A stretch of DNA of 64,000 bases from Sphingobium lactosutens (GTDB lineage: Bacteria; Pseudomonadota; Alphaproteobacteria; Sphingomonadales; Sphingomonadaceae), in the NCBI RefSeq assembly GCF_013393185.1, contig NZ_QJQX01000018.1, forward strand, positions 62,001 to 126,000, given 5' to 3'. Positions 16,775 through 26,540 of this stretch are shown here, piece after piece (position 1 is the stretch's first letter; each line of letters begins with the position of its first letter). The translations under genes and the position numbers were made by a program. Below the pieces are notes generated by a model. The model made no database searches and was not told the origin of the DNA. It was given only the letters and a program-made list of their open reading frames with translations.

Positions 16775-18847
16775 ATGAATATCCGGGTTATGGCGTTGAG
16801 TGGGGCTGCGCTGATCGCGTTGTGGAATCCGGCCGTGCACGCCGCCGAAGCGGATGCCGCCGACGCGCCGAGCGACGAAAACCAGATCGTCGTCACCGCC
16901 GCCAACGCCGGCACGAAAACCGAAACGCCGCTCATTCAGTTGCCGCAGCCGATCAAGGTCATCACCGCCGACCAGTATCTGTCGCAGGGTGCGATCAGCA
17001 TCAGCGACACGGTCAAATATGCCGCCGGCGTGCTGGCCAATCCCTATGGGCGCGACACCCGCGTTGACGGCTTCAACGTGCGCGGCATCGACGCGCTCCA
17101 GTTCCGCGACGGCATGCGCGACATCTTCAGCTATTATGCCAGCATCACGTCCGACCCCTATAATTTCTCGCGCGTGGAAATCGTGCGCGGCCCGGCGTCG
17201 GTGCTGTTCGGCCAGGGGTCGATCGGCGGCCTCGTCAACCTCGTCTCCAAGACGCCGGAGTTCAGGACGGGCGGCGAACTGAACCTCGTCTATGGCAGCT
17301 TCGACCGCAAGGAAGCGATGGGCGATGTCAATGTCGCGCTGGCGGATAATCTCGCGGTCCGCTTCGTCGGCCGCGTCCGCGACGCCGACACCTATGTCGA
17401 TCATGTGCCCGACGACCGCGTGATGTTCGCGCCATCGATCCGCTGGCAGCCGACCCCCGACACCGACATTGTCCTGACGGGTCTCTATCAGGAGGACGAC
17501 ACCGGCTCGACCTCGCAATTCCTGCCGATCGTCGGCACCTTCCGTCCGAACAGCGCGAACCCCACCGGCAAGCTCGGTCAATATGCGTTCGTCGGCAAGC
17601 CCGGCTGGGATCGTTACAATGGCCGGTCGCTGCAGGGCGGCGGGTCGATCACGCACAACTTCTCGGACAATGTGCGCCTCAGCCTCAAGGCCCGCTATAT
17701 CGACAGCGACCTTGAATATTTCACGCACTATGCCGACAGCTATTCCAATCCGCTCGATCCCTTCTCGGTCTATGGCGATGACGGCCGTACCATAGGCCTT
17801 TATGCCGATGCGAGCGACGCGAAGATGAACGTCTTTTCGACCGACAATAATCTCCAGTTCAACTTCAACACCGGCGCCAATATCGAGCATAAGCTGCTCG
17901 TCGGCATCGACTATAGCTGGAACAAGGTCGGCAAGCGCTACGCCAGCGGCTTCGAGACGGTCGACCTCTACGACATCGACCAGGATGCGCTGCTGACCTA
18001 CGATCCCACCGGCCCCTTCGCCTATGAATCGCAGAAGCAGCTGGGCGTCTATGTGCAGGACCAGATACGCTTCTTCGATCGCGTCTCGGTCGTGCTGGGC
18101 GCGCGCCGCGACCGTGTCACCGGTTCCTCGGGTCAGAAGGACAATGCCACCACCTTCCGCGCCGGCATCATCGGCGAAATCGGCGCCGGCATCTCGCCCT
18201 TCTTCAGCTACACCGAAAGCTTCCTGCCGGTGGCGGGCAATCTTCAGGGACCGGGCGGCGTCGTCGGCGATCCCTTCACACCGCAGACCGGCACCCAGTT
18301 CGAGGCGGGCGTGAAGTGGCAGCCGACCCCGGCCACGCTGGTCACGGTCACGGCCTTCAAGATCAAGGAACGCAACCGCGTCCTTTATGGCCCGCTCAAT
18401 TCCATCACCCAGTCGGGCGAACTGACGACCAAGGGCTTCGAGATCGAGGCGAGCCACACCCTGCCCGGCAATTTCGAACTGCTCGCCAATTATGGCTACA
18501 GCAAGCTCAAGTCCGAAGTGAACACCAGCCTCGATTATATGCCGCGCCACACCGCCTCGATCTGGTCGACCAAGACCTTCGGCCTCGTCGACGAAGCCCA
18601 GCTGCGTCTGGGCGGTGGCGTGGTCTACAGCGGCAAGAGCATATCGACCAGTTCTCTCTGGTCGATCGTCACCCCGTCGCGCACCACGGTCGACGGTCTG
18701 GCGGAGATCAACTGGCAGAACTGGCGCTTCGCGATCAATGCGACCAACCTGCTCAACAACAAATATTACGCCTCCTGCCTGGCCCGCGGCGATTGCTTCA
18801 TGGGCGCCCCGCGCAACGTCATGGGCACGGTCGGCATCCGGTTCTGA
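16775..18847 (+). CDS. TonB-dependent siderophore receptor (FhuA-like C-terminus)
   Basis: An outer-membrane receptor of about 690 residues. The signal peptide ends near PAVHAAEA; a TonB-box-like NQIVVTA follows, then the plug (LPQPIKVITADQYL; FSRVEIVRGPASVLFGQGSIGGLVNLVSKTPE) and a barrel. The C-terminus ASCLARGDCFMGAPRNVMGTVGIRF, with its two Cys, is typical of ferrichrome/ferrioxamine-type receptors; that ligand class is inferred. The ATG at 16775 follows an AAGGGG ribosome site, although the frame is open further upstream. A DUF4198 gene follows after 15 bases. Confidence 0.92.
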   Translation: MNIRVMALSGAALIALWNPAVHAAEADAADAPSDENQIVVTAANAGTKTETPLIQLPQPIKVITADQYLSQGAISISDTVKYAAGVLANPYGRDTRVDGFNVRGIDALQFRDGMRDIFSYYASITSDPYNFSRVEIVRGPASVLFGQGSIGGLVNLVSKTPEFRTGGELNLVYGSFDRKEAMGDVNVALADNLAVRFVGRVRDADTYVDHVPDDRVMFAPSIRWQPTPDTDIVLTGLYQEDDTGSTSQFLPIVGTFRPNSANPTGKLGQYAFVGKPGWDRYNGRSLQGGGSITHNFSDNVRLSLKARYIDSDLEYFTHYADSYSNPLDPFSVYGDDGRTIGLYADASDAKMNVFSTDNNLQFNFNTGANIEHKLLVGIDYSWNKVGKRYASGFETVDLYDIDQDALLTYDPTGPFAYESQKQLGVYVQDQIRFFDRVSVVLGARRDRVTGSSGQKDNATTFRAGIIGEIGAGISPFFSYTESFLPVAGNLQGPGGVVGDPFTPQTGTQFEAGVKWQPTPATLVTVTAFKIKERNRVLYGPLNSITQSGELTTKGFEIEASHTLPGNFELLANYGYSKLKSEVNTSLDYMPRHTASIWSTKTFGLVDEAQLRLGGGVVYSGKSISTSSLWSIVTPSRTTVDGLAEINWQNWRFAINATNLLNNKYYASCLARGDCFMGAPRNVMGTVGIRF

Positions 18848-18862
18848 CAAGGGAGAGGAAAG

Positions 18863-19495
18863 ATGATGAAATGGACTTCCGCGCTGCTGGCGATCGCCTG
18901 TCTGCCCTCGCTGGCGCAGGCGCATGAAATCTGGGTCGAGCGCGACGGCAGCGGTCCGGCACGCATCTATCTGGGCGAACCGGGCGAAGTCATGCCCGCC
19001 GGCGGCGATCCCGAATTCGAACATCTGAAGGCGCCGCGCCTCGTCCCGGCCTCCTCGGCCGCGCAGGTCCGCAAGACGGGCTATATCGAGGTTGCCGCGC
19101 CCGCCGGCGACGTGCGCGTCATCGACGACAGCGTCTTCGCGCCCTGGGGTGAAGAGGGCAAGAAGGAAGGCGTGATCTATTATGCCCGCGCCGGCCGCAG
19201 TGAAGCCAAGGCCGCGCTGCCGCTGGAGATCGTGCCGACCGCGCCCGGCGCCGACAGCTTCACCCTGGTCCGAGACGGCAAGCCGGTGGCCAATGCGAAG
19301 CTGACCGTCTTCACGCCCGACAAATGGTCCAAGGCCTTCACCACTGACGCCCAGGGCAAGGTGGCGCTGCCGCTTCGGGAAAAGGGCCGCTACATCCTGT
19401 CGGCCACGCATGAGGAAAAGGGCGACCTGACCCTCGCCGGGCAGAAGGTCGCGACCATCTATCACATGGCGTCGCTCAGCTTCGCGAACGACTGA
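18863..19495 (+). CDS. DUF4198 family periplasmic protein
   Basis: A 210-residue protein with a signal peptide (WTSALLAIACLPSLAQAHE) and a mature N-terminus HEIWVER, typical of DUF4198 proteins, which keep a His right after cleavage. The second half (DSFTLVRDGKPVANAKLTVFTPDKW, then GKVALPLREKGRYILSATHEEKGD) looks like an Ig-like/carboxypeptidase-regulatory fold. DUF4198 proteins accompany metal-uptake receptors, so a periplasmic metal or siderophore role is plausible. It has a strong GAGAGGAAAG ribosome site and is probably cotranscribed with the receptor. Confidence 0.85.
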   Translation: MMKWTSALLAIACLPSLAQAHEIWVERDGSGPARIYLGEPGEVMPAGGDPEFEHLKAPRLVPASSAAQVRKTGYIEVAAPAGDVRVIDDSVFAPWGEEGKKEGVIYYARAGRSEAKAALPLEIVPTAPGADSFTLVRDGKPVANAKLTVFTPDKWSKAFTTDAQGKVALPLREKGRYILSATHEEKGDLTLAGQKVATIYHMASLSFAND

Positions 19496-19501
19496 CCCAC
19501 G

Positions 19502-19567
19502 CTGTCCTATCGGGACAGGCCCTGCTATGCTCCACGCCGCCGCTTTCCGATAGGATCGCGGCGGCGT
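19502..19567 (+). terminator. Overlapping hairpins after DUF4198 gene
   Basis: Two local hairpins are visible: CTGTCC/GGACAG (19502-19518) and a strong 10-bp ACGCCGCCGC/GCGGCGGCGT stem (19534-19567). A third, 9-bp inverted repeat TCCTATCGG/CCGATAGGA (19505-19513 with 19547-19555) would compete with both. There is no clear T-run, so this is a terminator or attenuator candidate only. Confidence 0.45.
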
Positions 19568-19742
19568 AACTTTATGTCGAAATCTACGGGAAATGTGCGA
19601 AGTTAAGCGAGGAAAATAGGTATCCACCTCTCTCGCATTTGCATTCCCGATCGATCAAGTTGCGGATTTCATACCCTCTTTCGTTCCCCATGGTTACGAA
19701 CGGCAGACATAGTCGCCGGCACGGAACAGGGGATCATCCGAC

Positions 19743-22715
19743 ATGACGTCTTCGTTCAAGACCCTCGCGCTCGCCCTCATGCTCGGCGCCGCCACGCCCG
19801 CCCTTGCCCAGCCTGCCAACCTGCCGCCGCCCGCCAATCTGCCTCCACCCGGTGGCGAAAAGCCCACCGCCTTCGACGTCCATGAAGGCACCTCCATGGC
19901 CGTGTCGGTGTCCCCCGACGGCAAATGGCTCGCCGTCGACCTTCAGGGCAGCCTTTGGATCATCCCGGCCAAGGGCGGCAAGGCGAAGCGGATCACCGAC
20001 TATTTCAACGACGCCCGCCAGCCCGTCTGGTCGCCGGACGGTTCGCGCCTCGCCTATTTCGCCTATCGCGACGGCAATTATGATCTCTGGACGATCAAGC
20101 CCGATGGCAGCGACATGAAGAAGCTGACCGACGGCGTCCATGACGATCGCGATCCGGTCTTCTCCCCCGATGGCAAGAGCCTTGCCTTCTCCTCCGACCG
20201 CAGCGGCAATTACGACATCTGGACGCTGGACATCGCCACCGGCGCGATGAAGCAGGTCAGCAGCAATCCGCGCGAGGATCGCCTGCCCAGCTGGTCGCCC
20301 GACGGCGCCCGCATCGCCTATTCGGGCGGGGACGGGATGATCAAGAGCGCCATCTACGTCACCACCCTCGCTACCGGGCAGGAAAGCCTGCTCAGGCAAG
20401 TGAAGGGCAAGGCCGAGGCTCCGTCCTTCGGCCCGTCCGGTGAACTCGCCTATGTCGTGGCCGACAGTGCCGGCAGCCATCTGGAAATCGACGGCAAGCC
20501 GGTCAGCGGCAAGGAAAATGTCTTCCCCTTCCGCATCTCCTGGGGGAAGGGCGGCTATTATTATGTCTCCGACGGCAAGATCCGTCGCCGCAGCGGCAAC
20601 GCCCTGTCCACCGTCGATTTCGCCGCCACGCTGGAGGTCGTCCACCCCAGCTACACCCGCGCCAAGCGGGACTGGGACTCCACCGAGCCGCGCAAGGCGC
20701 TGGGCATCGTCCATCCGCATATCTCGCCCGACGGCAGCCGCATCGCCTTCGTTGCGGTGGGCGATCTTTACGTCGTCTCGTCCAAGGGCGGCACGCCGGA
20801 AAATCTGACGAAGGACGCCGCGCTCGACGCCGATCCCGCCTGGTCGCCCGATGGCCAGAGCATCGTCTTCAGTTCCGATCGTATTGGCGGCCTGCCGCAG
20901 CTCTGGATCAAGGATCTGAAGACCGGCAAGGATCGGCAGCTCACCAATATGGACACCCAGCCCCTGGGCGCGGCCTGGTCGCCCGACGGCACCCGCGTCG
21001 CCTTCATCGACGTCGACGGCCGCTGGGGTGTCGCGGGCGTCTGCGTCGTGGACGTCGCCACCGGCAAGGTGACGCGCCTCCAGGGTTCGCTCGGCCAGCC
21101 GGGCAGCCCCAGCTGGTCGGCGGACGGCAAATATGTCGCGATCAGCCTGTCCTACAAATTTTCCAACAGCTTCCGCGAGGGCACGAACCAGGTCTATGTG
21201 ATCCCGGCGGACGGGAAGGGCGAAGCCTTCTGGCAGCTGCCCGAACCCAATATGTCGCTCGACACGCGCAGCGGCAGCGGCCCCGCCTGGTCGCCCGACG
21301 GCACCAAGATGGCGGGCATTTATGAAGGACTGCTCAAGATCTGGCCGGTGGACAAGGACGCCAGGCCGCTGGGGCCGGTGCGCAGCTATACCGCCAGCAC
21401 CGCCTTCTACCCCACATGGACGGCGGATTCCGGCACGATCCTCTATCAGGCGGACGACAGGCTGAAGACGATCAATGTCGCCACCGGCGTCATTGCCGAC
21501 GTGCCGATCGACCTCAGCTACCGCCTCGCCAAGCCGGCCGGCCGCACCGTCATCCATGTCAGCAATCTGGTCGATTCCGTCACCGACACGACCCAGCATG
21601 ACAAGGACATCATCGTCGATGGCAATCGCATCGCCGAGATACGCGATCATGACGCGGCACTGCACAAGGATGGCAAGTTCGTCGACGGCACCGGCCTCAC
21701 CGCCATTCCGGGCCTGATCGAATTCCATTCGCATGTTCAGAAGGATTTCGGCTCGAATCTGGAAAAGGCCTGGCTGGCCTATGGCATCACCACGGTCCGC
21801 GATCCCGGCACCCAGGTCTATGATGCGGTCGAGGATCGCGAGGCGGCCGAGGCGGGCGTGCGCCTGTCGCCACGCCTCTATGTCGGCGGACCTCTGCTCG
21901 AATGGCAGCGCGTCTATTACAAGATGGGCATCGCCGTGTCCGGCCCGGCCCATCTGGAACGGGAGCTGAAACGGGCGCGGGTGCTGAAATATGACATCGT
22001 CAAAAGCTATGTCCGCATGCCCGACCTGTATCAGCGCCGGATCGTCGAAGCGGCGCATGACATGGGCATCCCGGTGTCTGGCCATGAAATCTTCCCGGCC
22101 GCCTATACCGGCGTCGACGGCACCGAACATCTGGGCGCGACCAGTCGGCGCGGATACTCCCCCAAGCAGGGACCGGGCGGCATGGCCTATGAGGATGTCA
22201 TCCAGCTATTCGGCCGCAGCGGCCGCACATTGACCCCGACCAATTTCGGCGCGCTGACCGGCTATCTGGAAAAACATCCCGATTATCGCACCGATCCGCG
22301 CGTCAACCTCTATCCCAGCTGGGCGCGCGAAACCGTCACCGGCACCAATGATCCGATGGCGGTCTTCACCCGGCCGCTACTGGCGGGCGGCCTCATCAGC
22401 CTCAAGAAGATCTATGATGCTGGCACCCATGTCGTTGCAGGCACTGACACGATGATCGCGACCAATCTCCATGCGGAGATCGCCTCCTATGTCGATGCGG
22501 GCCTGACACCCTTCCAGGCGCTCCAGACCGCAACGGTCAATTCGGCAAAGGCGCTCAATCTGGACGCCGGGACGCTGGAGGCAGGCAAGCTCGCCGATAT
22601 CGTCCTGCTGGATGGGGACCCGCGCGCGGACATCGCCAATACGTTCAAGGTCAGGAAGGTCATGGCCAACGGCGTCACCCATGATGTCGGGGAACTGGTC
22701 GGCGCGGCCCAGTAA
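19743..22715 (+). CDS. Secreted TolB-propeller / amidohydrolase fusion
   Basis: A 990-residue protein with a signal peptide (LALALMLGAATPALAQP). Residues of about 45-600 hold repeated PD40/TolB blades (VSPDGKWLAV, WSPDGSRLAYF, FSPDGKSLAFSSDRSG, WSPDGARIAYSGG, SPDGQSIVFSSDRIGG, WSPDGTRVAFIDVDG). The C-terminal third is a metal-dependent amidohydrolase: GLIEFHSHV carries the HxH metal pair, followed by AYGITTVRDPG, the His-bearing VSGHEIFPAAY, GTEHLGA, and VVAGTDTM with the catalytic-type Asp, ending with NSAKALNLDAGTLEAGKLADIVLLDGDP. It is probably a periplasmic hydrolase of a cyclic amide or peptide-like substrate. The substrate is unknown. Confidence 0.9.
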   Translation: MTSSFKTLALALMLGAATPALAQPANLPPPANLPPPGGEKPTAFDVHEGTSMAVSVSPDGKWLAVDLQGSLWIIPAKGGKAKRITDYFNDARQPVWSPDGSRLAYFAYRDGNYDLWTIKPDGSDMKKLTDGVHDDRDPVFSPDGKSLAFSSDRSGNYDIWTLDIATGAMKQVSSNPREDRLPSWSPDGARIAYSGGDGMIKSAIYVTTLATGQESLLRQVKGKAEAPSFGPSGELAYVVADSAGSHLEIDGKPVSGKENVFPFRISWGKGGYYYVSDGKIRRRSGNALSTVDFAATLEVVHPSYTRAKRDWDSTEPRKALGIVHPHISPDGSRIAFVAVGDLYVVSSKGGTPENLTKDAALDADPAWSPDGQSIVFSSDRIGGLPQLWIKDLKTGKDRQLTNMDTQPLGAAWSPDGTRVAFIDVDGRWGVAGVCVVDVATGKVTRLQGSLGQPGSPSWSADGKYVAISLSYKFSNSFREGTNQVYVIPADGKGEAFWQLPEPNMSLDTRSGSGPAWSPDGTKMAGIYEGLLKIWPVDKDARPLGPVRSYTASTAFYPTWTADSGTILYQADDRLKTINVATGVIADVPIDLSYRLAKPAGRTVIHVSNLVDSVTDTTQHDKDIIVDGNRIAEIRDHDAALHKDGKFVDGTGLTAIPGLIEFHSHVQKDFGSNLEKAWLAYGITTVRDPGTQVYDAVEDREAAEAGVRLSPRLYVGGPLLEWQRVYYKMGIAVSGPAHLERELKRARVLKYDIVKSYVRMPDLYQRRIVEAAHDMGIPVSGHEIFPAAYTGVDGTEHLGATSRRGYSPKQGPGGMAYEDVIQLFGRSGRTLTPTNFGALTGYLEKHPDYRTDPRVNLYPSWARETVTGTNDPMAVFTRPLLAGGLISLKKIYDAGTHVVAGTDTMIATNLHAEIASYVDAGLTPFQALQTATVNSAKALNLDAGTLEAGKLADIVLLDGDPRADIANTFKVRKVMANGVTHDVGELVGAAQ

Positions 22716-22731
22716 CAGACCAAATAGGAAC

Positions 22732-22765
22732 GATCGCCGCCGGGACCGAAATCCCGGCGGCGGTC
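22732..22765. terminator. Bidirectional terminator-like hairpin
   Basis: An 11-bp perfect GC stem CGCCGCCGGGA/TCCCGGCGGCG with a six-base loop, extendable to 14 bp with one wobble pair, lies between the convergent amidohydrolase and katG genes. T-rich tails are weak on both sides. Confidence 0.65.
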
Positions 22766-22770
22766 ATCGA

Positions 22771-25008
<2,238 letters not shown>

Positions 25009-25210
25009 CTACGGCTGTTAACGGCCTTATAGGCCTGTGCACGGCTGGAGCAGAAATTGGAAAATCCGCTGACAGTTACAATCCTAGCCGCTGATAGTGC
25101 AACGATGCAGGCGAGGCTGTCGTTCAGGCTGGACCCTCGCGGTCAGCGCCGCGCCGGAACCAACGCTTATCGTAAACTGTTTGATGACTCTGATATGTTT
25201 AGGGAGAAAT

Positions 25211-25360
25211 ATGATGTTGTGGACCCTCCTGCTCATCCTCCTCGTCCTCTGGGCGCTTGGTGCGTTTATCGTACCCGTGGGCGGCGGCCTCATCCATTTG
25301 CTGCTGGTGGTGGCAGTGATCGTGCTCGTTTATCAGCTGGTGACAGGGCGCCGTGTCTAG
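25211..25360 (+). CDS. 49-aa hydrophobic protein (lmo0937/DUF5670-like)
   Basis: ATG at 25211 follows an AGGGAGA ribosome site and encodes MMLWTLLLILLVLWALGAFI with a conserved Gly-Gly-Leu-Ile-His turn (VPVGGGLIHLLLVVAVIVLVYQLVTGRR): two helices and a basic tail. This is the pattern of the lmo0937/DUF5670 family of tiny membrane proteins, often stress-linked. The longer upstream frame from 25097 is not membrane-like and lacks a ribosome site. Function is unknown. Confidence 0.78.
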   Translation: MMLWTLLLILLVLWALGAFIVPVGGGLIHLLLVVAVIVLVYQLVTGRRV

Positions 25361-25411
25361 TTTTGCCGCGACAGTCACCGCGCCATCCCAGTGCTGCCTG
25401 TAGAATAGCCA

Positions 25412-25441
25412 CCTGTGAAGGCCTGCATGGGTCTTCACAGG
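25412..25441. terminator. Terminator-like hairpin between convergent genes
   Basis: A perfect nine-base stem CCTGTGAAG/CTTCACAGG with a 12-base loop lies between the small membrane-protein gene and the phosphatase gene. No strong T-run follows on either strand. Confidence 0.5.
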
Positions 25442-25461
25442 CGACGTCCATCATTCTGCCG

Positions 25462-26526
25462 TCAATCGAGCATCGCTGCCCGTAATTTGGCGATGTCGGT
25501 ATCGGTCAGCCCCAATGCCTTCTTCATATAGCCTTCCGACCCGCCATATTCGCTGTCGATATAGGTGAAGAATTGCGCCAGATGCGAAGCGCCGGTCGGC
25601 GTGTAGAGCGGCTCCGCAACGGCGCGCTTCTTTTCATCAGCGCTGAAATAATATTTCAGGATCGGATTGTTCGGATAATCGGCTGGATTGACCTTGGGCA
25701 TTTCATATTGTGGCCGCCGCAGTGCGGTCGACATATGATAGTCCTTCAAGATCGTGTCCCTGTCCACGCCCAGTACATCATAGAGGATGGCCGTCGCCAT
25801 CCCGGTGCGATCCTGACCGGCTGAACAATGATAGACGACCGCGCCCTCATTCGCCTCGATCCGGCGATAGAGCGCGCGCAATTGCGGCACGAGCATCTTT
25901 TCCATGCCCTTATAGACATTCTCGCCATTGCCCTTGCTAAAATTGGCCATCAACGGCGCGATCTTGTAATCATTGGCGATGAACAAGGCGCCGGTGCGGT
26001 CGTCAATCTGGTCGGGCGCAACGTCCCTTTCCTCCAGCGAACGCAGGTCCACGACCGATCCGATGCCCAGTTGCCCGACCAGCGCATAATCGGCCTCCGT
26101 GAACAGCGGCATGGCGCCTGACCGGAACGCCTTGCCCCAGCGGACGGCATGGCCATCTTTCGTCACATAGCCGCCAATGTCGCGGAAATTACTGCCCTGC
26201 TCGATCGGCAGGACACGTTCGCCCGCGACCGCGACCTTGCCGCCCTTGTCCTTGAGCAGGACATAGCGGCGCTCGCTGGCGGGAATCGGCAGCGTGATCT
26301 TCTCGCCTTTCGCTATGGCCCTGACGATTGCTACATCGACCTTCTGATCGGCGTTATCGATCCGGTCGTCCTTGCTGATCCAGACGCCGGTCGGAACGAT
26401 GTCGCCCCGTTCCAGAGCAACGCTCTGCGCGTCGATGCGGGTCAGACTTGCCGCTTCCCGCGCGATCCCTGGCGTTGCCGACGAGAGCGCGATGAGAGCC
26501 AGGCTGAAGGTGAGGGTGATCCGCAT
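25462..26526 (-). CDS. Periplasmic tyrosine/serine protein phosphatase family
   Basis: A 354-residue protein with a signal peptide (LTFSLALIALSSATPGIARE). The catalytic PTP signature is VVYHCSAGQDRTGMAT, i.e. HC-x5-R with the nucleophile Cys and the following Thr. NFRDIGGYVTKDGHAVRWGKAFRSGAM is characteristic of the Tyr_phosphatase3 family, in which substrates include phosphotyrosine and sometimes lipid phosphates. It lies 14 bases after a TonB-dependent receptor gene on the same strand, so the two are probably one operon. The substrate is unknown; the receptor pairing suggests uptake of a phosphorylated compound (inference). Confidence 0.88.
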   Translation of the reverse strand: MRITLTFSLALIALSSATPGIAREAASLTRIDAQSVALERGDIVPTGVWISKDDRIDNADQKVDVAIVRAIAKGEKITLPIPASERRYVLLKDKGGKVAVAGERVLPIEQGSNFRDIGGYVTKDGHAVRWGKAFRSGAMPLFTEADYALVGQLGIGSVVDLRSLEERDVAPDQIDDRTGALFIANDYKIAPLMANFSKGNGENVYKGMEKMLVPQLRALYRRIEANEGAVVYHCSAGQDRTGMATAILYDVLGVDRDTILKDYHMSTALRRPQYEMPKVNPADYPNNPILKYYFSADEKKRAVAEPLYTPTGASHLAQFFTYIDSEYGGSEGYMKKALGLTDTDIAKLRAAMLD

Positions 26527-26540
26527 GATCCTGTTTCCTC

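Noticed and set aside
16514..19627. 1037-aa minus-strand frame opposite the third receptor
   Set aside because: It has no recognisable domain and lies opposite two well-supported plus-strand genes.
19734..22130. 798-aa minus-strand frame opposite the amidohydrolase
   Set aside because: Its pseudo-repeats mirror the TolB blades on the other strand.
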